This document shows positions 25,323-33,016 of a stretch of DNA of 64,000 bases, one piece after another (position 1 is the stretch's first letter; every line of letters starts with the position of its first letter). A program made the translations under genes and the position numbers. Under the pieces are notes generated by a model, which saw nothing but the letters and a program-made list of their open reading frames with translations, had not been told where the DNA came from and searched no databases. The stretch is from JANQHS01 sp965267505 (GTDB lineage: Bacteria; Bacteroidota; Bacteroidia; Cytophagales; CCMP332), in assembly GCA_965267505.1 (NCBI GenBank), contig OZ254081.1, positions 1,922,001 through 1,986,000 on the forward strand, in the 5' to 3' direction.

Positions 25323-25784
25323 TTAACCTTTTTTTAATACGTAAACCCGACCTTCCTTTTGGAAGGTAGCGGACCCGGGTTCCATGTTACTCAAAACCCA
25401 TTGATCATATTGTTCATCTTCCTTCAGCTGAATTACTCCTTTCGGAGACCGCAAAACTGCAATTCTACTTTTTTCAGAACCGATAATGCCTAATAGTTCC
25501 AGTGGAGGCGGATCTTGAAGAGCTGGGATGACTTTTGGTTTGAGAACTTTCTGCTTTGGTTTGGAGTTGGTTTGTTTATGGATTTTAACATCCGTATAAA
25601 ACGGGTCTGAATAATTCCTGGACAATGTCCAATTGGTATTGGAAGTTATTTTTTCTTCTTTTTTTTGATTTACTTCTCTAGGGTATTTTGATGGGCTTTT
25701 TGAGCTGGGATCAAATACTAAAAAACCAATTTTCCCATAGATGATAAGAGCTGTTATGAACAACAGAACCTTGAGCTTTTTCAT
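25323..25784 (-). CDS. GspC/PilP-like component of the T2SS-like system
   Basis: Protein of 153 residues. A single N-terminal transmembrane helix (about 4-22) is followed by a disordered, basic and proline-containing linker (about 25-100) with a YSDPF motif resembling the (R)DPF motif of PilP. A compact C-terminal beta domain starts at PPPLELLGIIGSEKSRIAVL and runs to YVLKKG. That domain fits the homology region of GspC or PilP, which contacts the secretin N0 domain. It is the last gene of the operon, overlapping its neighbour by 4 bases. The family call rests on architecture and position rather than on strong motifs. Confidence 0.65.
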   Translation of the reverse strand: MKKLKVLLFITALIIYGKIGFLVFDPSSKSPSKYPREVNQKKEEKITSNTNWTLSRNYSDPFYTDVKIHKQTNSKPKQKVLKPKVIPALQDPPPLELLGIIGSEKSRIAVLRSPKGVIQLKEDEQYDQWVLSNMEPGSATFQKEGRVYVLKKG

Positions 25785-26146
25785 TGTAAGCTGTCGATTT
25801 TAATTTCTCTAGTAAAGTACTTGGTTTGGTACCCGGAGTTTTCCGCTCTTATTCTCCATTCAAATTTTCCATAATCCAATCTATGCTTGAGTCCTGGGCT
25901 GTTCAAAATTGTGTCCAGGACAATTAACTCAGGTGAATCAAAATTCGGTTTTGAAATCGAGAACCTGTACCTGCTGGCTGAAAGGACTTCCTCCCATAGG
26001 AAGAATTGTTCGCTTTGATTGGTTATCATTGAATCGCCCGGACCAATTATGTTTATTGTAAAGGAAGAAATATCCTCCACTATAATATCTGTGCAGGAGG
26101 AAATGAAGAAAACAATGCCTATAAAGATTGATCTACAATACCTCAT
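25781..26146 (-). CDS. Lipoprotein encoded within the T2SS-like operon
   Basis: Protein of 121 residues from ATG 26146, with a lipoprotein signal and lipobox ISSC (acylated Cys at residue 18). The mature part is one small beta domain with the pattern of a fibronectin-III or Ig-like fold (FFLWEEVLSASRYRFSIS, then FEWRIRAENSGYQTKYF). It does not match a standard T2SS or pilus component that I recognise; by position it could act as a pilotin or an outer-membrane accessory. It overlaps its upstream neighbour by 14 bases and its downstream neighbour by 4, so it belongs to the operon. Confidence 0.65.
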   Translation of the reverse strand: MRYCRSIFIGIVFFISSCTDIIVEDISSFTINIIGPGDSMITNQSEQFFLWEEVLSASRYRFSISKPNFDSPELIVLDTILNSPGLKHRLDYGKFEWRIRAENSGYQTKYFTREIKIDSLQ

Positions 26147-26591
26147 TTCCAATGTTCAGTAGTTCCATTAAATATTGAATTTTTTCATTTTCAGATTTTG
26201 ATAATTCTATGGAGCCTATTCTGAGAGAATTTGAATTTGTATCTACTGAATATTGAAATTCAAGTAGGTCAAAAAAATCACCCTCCAGTAGAATCGATTG
26301 CCTTTCAATTTGAATTCCATTTTCCCTGGTTTCAATAGTTCCAGGCTCAAGTTTGATTATCTGAATGTTTTTATTGGTTTCTGAAATTCGATTCCAAAAA
26401 GAACTATCATTAGAAAATAGGATTGAATAATGCTTAACATAATTGGTCGCAATCGGTTTGTCATTGATCAGCTTGTTGCTCAATCGAAAACCTGGTATCC
26501 AGAAAAAATGCATCTGAAGAACCAGGAGAATTATTGCGCCAATTGAACTAGTTGCTAAATTTTTCTTCCAACTAAGCTTGAATTTTCTCAT
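26133..26591 (-). CDS. PilO/GspM-like inner-membrane protein
   Basis: Protein of 152 residues. A short basic cytoplasmic N-terminus, one transmembrane helix (about 13-33) and a periplasmic domain whose later part (SILLEGDFFDLLEFQYSVD to GSIELSKSE) has the beta-alpha-beta pattern of the PilO/GspM ferredoxin-like fold. In T2SS and T4P this protein pairs with PilN/GspL to form the inner-membrane alignment platform. It follows the PilN-like gene with a 20-base overlap. Assignment is from topology and order. Confidence 0.65.
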   Translation of the reverse strand: MRKFKLSWKKNLATSSIGAIILLVLQMHFFWIPGFRLSNKLINDKPIATNYVKHYSILFSNDSSFWNRISETNKNIQIIKLEPGTIETRENGIQIERQSILLEGDFFDLLEFQYSVDTNSNSLRIGSIELSKSENEKIQYLMELLNIGNEVL

Positions 26592-27549
26592 CTATTACGA
26601 ATTTTAGTTCGAATTGATAAAAGCCACCTCTCAACCTTAGCAACCTATCCAATTCTGCCGCATCAGATTTGATTTGCTTGTTGAGTATGTCTAGAAATTC
26701 AATTGTTCTTTCCTGATTCATGGATTTTCCCGATAAGGTGATCTCATATTTTTTTCCTCCCAGATGAGATATTCTCAATTTTGAGAATTCAATATCAGCT
26801 GGCTTTAATTGTGAGATATTGTCAATAATTTTTGAGAATTCCTGTCTCCTGCCGAACCCTAGATCTATCAGTATTCTATTTTTTGATTGTATTTCAATTT
26901 GTTTGGCTTCGGATAGGGTTCGCAGTTTCCTTTGATCCAATAAATTATTCTCTACGGTTTCGATTTTGTTGTTGATGGTATGATTTATGAAAAACCCAAG
27001 CACTAAAAACATTATTAGTATTGGATAAAGCCATATTAATATTTTGAAAGTAGTACGCTTTAATTCCGCTTCAGAATGATCGTAGGAGAACTTCAAATTT
27101 TGTGGTACGCTCTTCTTTAAATAGGAATTTGCCCAGAAGGCCAACTCTTCTTTTTTCTCAAATACTCCTGCGACTTTTAGAGCATCCCACCAAAATTCTC
27201 CAACCACGGAAACATTGTTTTTATCGCAATCCGCCAGTATAGTCTTAAGCTTTGTTTTTGAAGTAAAGAATATTAAATCTGTTGATTCGAGTGATTTGAT
27301 ATTCGGATTGTCTCTTAGGACCGATTTGTATTCGGATTTCTTTTTGTGGATCACGGGCCCTTCAAGACAAAGAATAAAATCTCTATTGGTGTTTCCAGGT
27401 AAATTCTTTTTCCATTTAGTTTTTCCTTGCTGAGGGATACAGTGAAGATATTCCCAGTTTCTACCATGCGTATCCTTGGATTTGCATAGAATAATGCCCT
27501 GTCGTAATTTCCATTTACTAAGCGATATAACTAATTCATAGAAATTCAA
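26572..27549 (-). CDS. PilN/GspL-like inner-membrane protein
   Basis: Protein of 325 residues starting at a TTG that overlaps the secretin stop (TTGA). A cytoplasmic N-terminal domain of about 165 residues could correspond to a reduced GspL/PilM actin-like region. One transmembrane helix follows (about 170-190), then a coiled-coil (about 192-225) and a C-terminal ferredoxin-like domain (from ILIDLGFGRRQEFSKIIDNISQLKP to FELKFVID) typical of PilN. This is the GspL layout, a cytoplasmic domain fused to a PilN-like part, but the cytoplasmic domain is short. Confidence 0.65.
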   Translation of the reverse strand: MNFYELVISLSKWKLRQGIILCKSKDTHGRNWEYLHCIPQQGKTKWKKNLPGNTNRDFILCLEGPVIHKKKSEYKSVLRDNPNIKSLESTDLIFFTSKTKLKTILADCDKNNVSVVGEFWWDALKVAGVFEKKEELAFWANSYLKKSVPQNLKFSYDHSEAELKRTTFKILIWLYPILIMFLVLGFFINHTINNKIETVENNLLDQRKLRTLSEAKQIEIQSKNRILIDLGFGRRQEFSKIIDNISQLKPADIEFSKLRISHLGGKKYEITLSGKSMNQERTIEFLDILNKQIKSDAAELDRLLRLRGGFYQFELKFVIDEKIQA

Positions 27550-29471
27550 TAGACTATCGTTGGCTTAATAAAGACCAGGATTCGGGTTTCCCCTTTTCCT
27601 TGGTTTACCGAGCTAAAGATCCATTTAAGAACTGGCAACCTGGAAAGAAATGGAATTCCTTCTGTTTGACGTGTTTTTCTTGTTTCTTCTAACCCTCCCA
27701 GAACGATCATTTCTTCATTCCTTACCCTAATTATTGACTCAAATCTTCTAGTAGATTTTCCTGGTGGACCATTAATAACAAACGGCTCGGTAAAACTTGA
27801 GAATTCGGCGAGTATCTTGAGTGTTACATGATTATCAGCAGATACTAAAGGATCGATGGCAATATTTAGATCAGCATTAATTTCTCTGAATTGAGGAGTT
27901 ACTGTCGTGATTGGATTGTTTCCACTCTGAATGTTTTGAGTCTGTTCTAAGTAGTATTCGGTCTGGCCAATTGTAAGATTTGCCTCATGTCCATTTAGAG
28001 TTGCAAGTTTTGGAGTGGACCTGATCTTGATATGATTGTTCTTTTCCATCGCCTGTAGGGTGGCATAGAAATTTGGGTTGACCTTTCCTAAGTTTATTAA
28101 ACCCTTGGTATTAATTGCTTCGCTTAGATTATTTATGGAACTGGAGCTGAAGGTAAAATTCAAACCTGGAAGTAGCGAGCCCCCTGTCTTAACACTATCA
28201 GAGATGCCTGCCTTAATACCTGTCTCCACATCTCTTCCTTTTTTTACATCTATTGCCACAACTTCTATAAGAATCAAGGGAACAAGTCTGTCCAAGGGCT
28301 TGATAAATTCTTTGATTTCATTGATTCTTGGTTTACTTCCGCTTACCAATAGTCCATTCAGTTCCTCAAATACCTTTATCTCTACTTCCTTACCAAGATC
28401 TTTTGGAATCATGGCAAGCAGATCCTCAACAGATCTGTATTTGAACTGGACAAGTTCCGAGGATCTTAACCCTTCCTTTTTTCTTTCGCCAATTAAATAG
28501 ACGTCTTCTTTTTCTGCATAAGTGAAATTTGTCCCTTGAAGTAAATAGTCAAGGAAACAATCATGGGGCAAGTCATTAACCTTAACGGTAATCAAACCCG
28601 GGGGTGAGCCAAAAAAAATATAGTTATAGTCAGAGTGGTTTACCAGCTCATTGAGTACGTCCTGTATTGATGCTTCCACTAGTTCTGCATCAATCAATTG
28701 ATCCTCAGAATTCTCTTTTCGAACATTGAGAAATAGCTTTGGTCTGGAGACCCTTGGGCTTCCAAAATTTCTCCCGGCAAGATTTCTTGTATTGGATTTT
28801 GCTTCTTGCTCAAGTAGATTCTCAAGAATCCTAAACGTGCCATCACGGTCTTTTTCAAGAATCAACCCATTTGCAAAAGCTAGTTTTTCGAGGGCAGCTT
28901 CAAAAGGAAGCATAGCCAAATAGATGCTAACTAACTTCTCCCTAATTGAAGGAGCGGGAATAATATTTTTCCCTGATTGATCAATGATCTCCCGTATCAA
29001 GTTTTTTAAGGTGTCATTGGAAGCTTGAATCCGGATTTGGTTATCATATTGCCTAAATTCAACTTGAAATCTCTGTATTGGTCCTTTGGGTTTTTCATCC
29101 GGTTTTTTCTGGTCAATTGAGATTATTGAACCCATTATCTCAAGATTCAATTCATATTCCTGGCATAGAAAAAGCAAAATGTTATAAGCCTTTTCTCCGT
29201 TGAAAGTATTGTTTACCTGACCTCTTATTTCATTGTCAATATGCATGTTCAGATTAGCACTTTCCCCTAAAGCCCTTAGGAATTCTTTAAGGCTAATACC
29301 TGAAACGGTAAAGTCAATTTTTTCCTTTAGCCCAGGAATCTTTTTCTTAGAATAACTTTCAAGCAAAGTCGCAAGGCTATCTATTTCTTGTTTGATTACG
29401 TCGCCAAACGCAATACTTGGAAGTTGCATTATTGTAAAAGCGAGAAAACATGATAGGAAGAATCTATTCAT
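27546..29471 (-). CDS. Secretin (GspD/PilQ family)
   Basis: Protein of 641 residues with a signal peptide (about 1-23). The N-terminal STN/N0-like domain (about 48-118) is followed by N1/N2-type modules (VEASIQDVLNELVNHSDYNYIFF to YRSVEDLLAMIPKDLG to LIEVVAIDV). The secretin core shows NPNFYATLQAMEKNNHIKIRS, then EEMIVLGGLEETRKT and IPFLSRLPVLKWIFSS, the conserved VPxLxxIPxLGxLF-type ending, and then a final strand. It would form the outer-membrane channel. The core fits bacterial T2SS/T4P secretins. The ATG lies 8 bases inside the ATPase gene. Confidence 0.9.
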   Translation of the reverse strand: MNRFFLSCFLAFTIMQLPSIAFGDVIKQEIDSLATLLESYSKKKIPGLKEKIDFTVSGISLKEFLRALGESANLNMHIDNEIRGQVNNTFNGEKAYNILLFLCQEYELNLEIMGSIISIDQKKPDEKPKGPIQRFQVEFRQYDNQIRIQASNDTLKNLIREIIDQSGKNIIPAPSIREKLVSIYLAMLPFEAALEKLAFANGLILEKDRDGTFRILENLLEQEAKSNTRNLAGRNFGSPRVSRPKLFLNVRKENSEDQLIDAELVEASIQDVLNELVNHSDYNYIFFGSPPGLITVKVNDLPHDCFLDYLLQGTNFTYAEKEDVYLIGERKKEGLRSSELVQFKYRSVEDLLAMIPKDLGKEVEIKVFEELNGLLVSGSKPRINEIKEFIKPLDRLVPLILIEVVAIDVKKGRDVETGIKAGISDSVKTGGSLLPGLNFTFSSSSINNLSEAINTKGLINLGKVNPNFYATLQAMEKNNHIKIRSTPKLATLNGHEANLTIGQTEYYLEQTQNIQSGNNPITTVTPQFREINADLNIAIDPLVSADNHVTLKILAEFSSFTEPFVINGPPGKSTRRFESIIRVRNEEMIVLGGLEETRKTRQTEGIPFLSRLPVLKWIFSSVNQGKGETRILVFIKPTIVY

Positions 29472-30813
29472 AAGATAAAATCGAAAGAACTTCCTGATGG
29501 CTAGTCTTCCCTTCCTTTAGAAGAGAAAAAGCTTGATCTTTTAATGTAGGGTATCCTTCCCGATCCTTTTTTGTCAGGATAGAGATTGCCGCTTTTATTT
29601 TTTCAGAAATTTTTCCGTTCACGGGAATCATTTCAAAGATTGCGACTCTACCTAGAAATCCTCTTTGGTAACACTTAGGACATCCTTTTGGAGTATAGAC
29701 CCATATACCCAGTTCATGATTCAAAGACCTTTCCTTGCAAGAATCACATAGCTTCCTTATTAGCCTTTGTGCAACCAGCAGCTTAATTGTGGATGAAAGG
29801 AGAAAACGTGGTATTTCAAGATCAACCAAACGATCAACTGCTGCCCACGCACTATTTGTATGAAGAGTGGATAAAACCAAATGTCCTGTCAAGGCAGCTC
29901 TAATGGATAAGTTTGCTGTTTCTGTATCCCTTATTTCGCCCACCATGATTACGTCAGGATCCTGTCTAAGGAAACTTCTTAAAGCCGAAGAAAAACCCAG
30001 ACCCAAGGATTCATTTACTTGTACCTGGAAGATGCCAGGGACCGTATATTCAACTGGATCTTCAACTGAGATGATATTTACGTCGGGCTGGTTCAAATGT
30101 TTTAGAGCTAGGCTGAGGGTTGTTGACTTTCCGGAACCAGTGGGCCCTGTTACAAGTATCAATCCATGGTTGTTTCCCAGTCCGCTCTTAAAAAGCCCTT
30201 CCTCCAATTTGCTCATACCTAATCCAGAGAAGGAAAATCCTTTTAATTCTTTTCCAAGTAATCTAATTACCAGTTTTTCACCATAGATGGACGGAATGGT
30301 GGAAAGTCTTAAGTCTAGTTTACTCCCGTATTCAACCATTGAGATTCTTCCATCCTGAGGTATTCTTTTTCGCGTTATATCTAAGGAGGCTAATATTTTG
30401 AATTTGTTTATCAATAATTGATGATCCTCTGTATTTATCCTATGCCTTGGAAGTAGCTTTCCATCTATACGCATGCGTATCAGGGTATGGTCAATATTTG
30501 GCTCAATATGGATATCTGAAGCTTGAAGCTTTTCTGCTTCTTGAACTAATTGGGTAACAGGATTAAAACCTGCATTTTCATCCAGGTTTAGAATTGTGCT
30601 ATAACTTCTGTAGGAACGTGACAAAACTCGATCAACACGTTCAGGATCCGGCTCATGTACATTTACTGTTTTCCCGGTAAGGACTTCCAGTTCAGAAATC
30701 GTTTCAGGGTCCAACTTTTCTTTTGGAACGATGCTTATTTCTTCATCACCTGCTTCTATTTCAATGAACCCAAACTCTACCTCCAATTGAATGTGGTTTT
30801 CTTTCGAGTTCAC
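29464..30813 (-). CDS. GspE/PilB-type secretion ATPase
   Basis: Protein of 449 residues from a GTG 2 bases after the previous stop. A short N-terminal region is followed by the N2-like domain (ASDIHIEPN, RMRIDGKLL) and the RecA-like motor: Walker A GPTGSGKSTT, Walker B VIMVGEIRDTETA and a His box LSTLHTNSAWAAVDRL. The zinc-binding tetracysteine module CDSCKE...GCPKCYQRGFLGR follows. This places it with GspE/PilB extension ATPases rather than PilT, which lacks the zinc module. It would power pseudopilus assembly. The usual N1E domain is reduced. Confidence 0.92.
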   Translation of the reverse strand: MNSKENHIQLEVEFGFIEIEAGDEEISIVPKEKLDPETISELEVLTGKTVNVHEPDPERVDRVLSRSYRSYSTILNLDENAGFNPVTQLVQEAEKLQASDIHIEPNIDHTLIRMRIDGKLLPRHRINTEDHQLLINKFKILASLDITRKRIPQDGRISMVEYGSKLDLRLSTIPSIYGEKLVIRLLGKELKGFSFSGLGMSKLEEGLFKSGLGNNHGLILVTGPTGSGKSTTLSLALKHLNQPDVNIISVEDPVEYTVPGIFQVQVNESLGLGFSSALRSFLRQDPDVIMVGEIRDTETANLSIRAALTGHLVLSTLHTNSAWAAVDRLVDLEIPRFLLSSTIKLLVAQRLIRKLCDSCKERSLNHELGIWVYTPKGCPKCYQRGFLGRVAIFEMIPVNGKISEKIKAAISILTKKDREGYPTLKDQAFSLLKEGKTSHQEVLSILSYE

Positions 30814-30815
30814 AA

Positions 30816-31313
30816 TTAATTGGGGTCAATTAGAATTTTATCATAGGTCATATCAATCTCCATGGTTAACCACAACAAGGCCTGAATGCTTACTAATCCG
30901 GCCAGAGGGACCGTTGCTGATTTTCTTTTTGAGAACTGGAATAAAATCAAGGCAACTGCGCAGGATAGAGGGAAAAAAGCACAGAAGTCTTTAGAAAAAA
31001 AATGAAAAGAAAGGCTAATGGGTAAGAGTAAATCTCCTAGGCCAATTTGATCTTGAAAGATGTCTTTGATTGATGTCCCTTTCAAGCTTTGTATTAGGAT
31101 CAAGGTCCCGAATAGTACTGCTAGATAAGAAAGATTAAGAACCAGATCGTTTGATTTTATCTCCTTGGTTAAAACAAGCTTTAAAAGCCCTACAAGGAAA
31201 ATTCCCAGCAACCAAATGATTCTAAAGCTTCTGGTTTTTAAATCCTCGAAGAATATTGCCAGCGAGAAAATGGCAAAAAGTATGAATAATAATATTTGGA
31301 GTGGATTAGTCAA
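30816..31313 (-). CDS. Short prepilin peptidase (A24 family), methylase domain absent
   Basis: Protein of 165 residues starting at a TTG that overlaps the pseudopilin stop by 8 bases. About six hydrophobic helices are predicted. Both catalytic aspartates of A24 peptidases seem present: Asp24 in FFEDLKTR and Asp94 in IGLGD (the GxGD motif). Classical GspO/PilD has about 270 residues with a cysteine-containing methyltransferase domain before the peptidase; that domain is missing. The protein would cleave the pseudopilin leader encoded just upstream. Methylation, if any, must come from another enzyme. Confidence 0.75.
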   Translation of the reverse strand: MTNPLQILLFILFAIFSLAIFFEDLKTRSFRIIWLLGIFLVGLLKLVLTKEIKSNDLVLNLSYLAVLFGTLILIQSLKGTSIKDIFQDQIGLGDLLLPISLSFHFFSKDFCAFFPLSCAVALILFQFSKRKSATVPLAGLVSIQALLWLTMEIDMTYDKILIDPN

Positions 31314-31707
31314 GAATTACCTCCTTTGGAATAAGATCCTGATCAATTTCCCAAACATTAAAAACCCCGTCTCCGTCAAAGTCAACAACTGATGTTGCTT
31401 GAGCTAAAAAGGATTTGGAATCTGCTTGTATGATCTCAATTTTGTAATTGGCTCGCCCATTCTCAGATTCACTTACAAGAGGCTCTTGAACATAGGATAG
31501 TTTTTTCAGGTCCTTAGTGAACCTGGAAAACTCTAAAAAATGAGCCCTTTCAAGTTGGGCAAGATGCTCCAACTGGATCTTAGCCTCGGTACTCTTTGCC
31601 CTAGTAATGAGGGGAAGAAAATTGGGCAAAGCTAGAAGCATTAGGATCCCAATAATTACCAAAACAATCAAGAGCTCTTGTAAAGTGAATCCGGGAAGTC
31701 TGATCAT
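31306..31707 (-). CDS. Pseudopilin (GspG-like) with an EF-hand-type loop
   Basis: Protein of 133 residues. The type III signal is clear: a six-residue leader MIRLPG, cleavage before Phe7, Glu at +5 (Glu11) and a hydrophobic helix (about 8-30). A helical stalk follows, then a small beta domain. Near the C-terminus, residues 109-120 read DFDGDGVFNVWE, a complete EF-hand loop (Asp at 1, 3 and 5, Gly at 6, Glu at 12). Major pseudopilins of the GspG class bind calcium with a different C-terminal loop. It is the first gene of the operon and the only pseudopilin seen here. Confidence 0.88.
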   Translation of the reverse strand: MIRLPGFTLQELLIVLVIIGILMLLALPNFLPLITRAKSTEAKIQLEHLAQLERAHFLEFSRFTKDLKKLSYVQEPLVSESENGRANYKIEIIQADSKSFLAQATSVVDFDGDGVFNVWEIDQDLIPKEVILD

Positions 31708-31875
31708 GTTTACTACATTTTAAAAGGAAGCCTCAAAGTGGTAAAACCTTGTTTGGAAATAGCCGTACTTTTAGTAAAAACCCATTATTGTTTGACCCAA
31801 AGCTTTCAACAATTAAATTGGGGCCCGAAAACGGAGAGAAATCAAGTGCCGGCCTCCTCCTTTTGAAATTCGCCA

Positions 31876-33015
31876 ATGAATCCTCTTTATAAGAAAATAT
31901 TAATCCCCCTGATGCTCATGTTCATTTTCTTTGCGAGCCTAGCTCTCTTTGCCAGGTTGCGTTATGGGGGAGGGGAGTATTATCCTGATCTTTCAGGTGA
32001 GCCCAAATTGAAGCCAAGGGATCTTGAAATAGTATTTGGATACGATGAGCCCTTGGGAAACATAGCTGTTTCAAGAGATAATAGGGTGTTTTTCACTGTC
32101 CATCCGGAATCCAGGCCCGAAAATCATAAGGTGCTGGAAATAGTGGATCGAGAAGCTCGGCCATTTCCTGATCAGAAATTTCAGGATGAGCATTTTGGAG
32201 AAGTGCTAGGATTGGTGATCGATCCCATTAATCGACTCTGGGTCATTGATCATGGCTTTCATGGCTTTGATGAGGTAAAGGTGAGTGCCTTCGACCTTAA
32301 TAGCAATGAGATGGTCTATGAGCATGTATTTTCAGGAAGGATAGCAGAAAAGGGTTCTTTCTTTAACGACCTACAAGTAACCAATGATGGGCGTTATGTA
32401 TTCATCGCAGATGTGAGCTTCTTTGGAAAAAATCCAGCCCTGGTGGTTTTGGACACAAAAACAGGGAGGAGTGAAAGACTTTTAGAAGGTGATCCTTCAG
32501 TTACTCCCCAGGATTGGATCATCAGAAACCCCATGAAAGAAATGAAATTTGTGGGCGGATTGATCGCTCTTAAACCTGGGATTGATGGAATTGCCCTCGA
32601 CCCTAAAGGGGAATGGCTTTATTACGGGGCGATGGCACATGAGAATCTTTATAAAGTACAGGTTCATGCCTGTATCGCAGGCCTGGATGGTGAAACAGAG
32701 CCCAAGGTTCATTTTGTCGGAAAGAAACCCTTGAGTGATGGCTTAAGTGTGGATACTGCAGGTAGAATTTATATTACCGATGTCGAACACAGGGGTATTT
32801 CGGTCATGGAACCCAATGGAGAGCTTTGGACCCTTTTGAAAGATGATAGGATCATCTGGGCCGATGGTTTGAGCTTCGGGGGAGATGGTTATTTATACCT
32901 TACCGATTCAGAAATCCCGAACCAGATGTTAAAATCTAGGGCCCATATGGAATATCATGCTCCTTACCAGATCTTTCGGATGAAGCCCGAACACAGCGGA
33001 ATGGCAGGACGGTAA
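31876..33015 (+). CDS. Major royal jelly / L-dopachrome tautomerase-related beta-propeller protein
   Basis: Protein of 379 residues with an N-terminal membrane anchor or signal (about 8-27). The mature part has the repeating blades of the royal-jelly/SMP-30-like propeller: LGNIAVSRDNRVFFTVHPE, LGLVIDPINRLWVIDHG, GIDGIALDPKGEWLYYGAMA and DGLSVDTAGRIYITDVEH. Similar bacterial proteins are annotated as L-dopachrome tautomerase-related or gluconolactonase-like; the substrate is unknown. It is a single gene diverging from the secretion operon, and its stop lies 1 base from the convergent ABC transporter stop. Confidence 0.82.
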   Translation: MNPLYKKILIPLMLMFIFFASLALFARLRYGGGEYYPDLSGEPKLKPRDLEIVFGYDEPLGNIAVSRDNRVFFTVHPESRPENHKVLEIVDREARPFPDQKFQDEHFGEVLGLVIDPINRLWVIDHGFHGFDEVKVSAFDLNSNEMVYEHVFSGRIAEKGSFFNDLQVTNDGRYVFIADVSFFGKNPALVVLDTKTGRSERLLEGDPSVTPQDWIIRNPMKEMKFVGGLIALKPGIDGIALDPKGEWLYYGAMAHENLYKVQVHACIAGLDGETEPKVHFVGKKPLSDGLSVDTAGRIYITDVEHRGISVMEPNGELWTLLKDDRIIWADGLSFGGDGYLYLTDSEIPNQMLKSRAHMEYHAPYQIFRMKPEHSGMAGR

Positions 33016-33016
33016 A

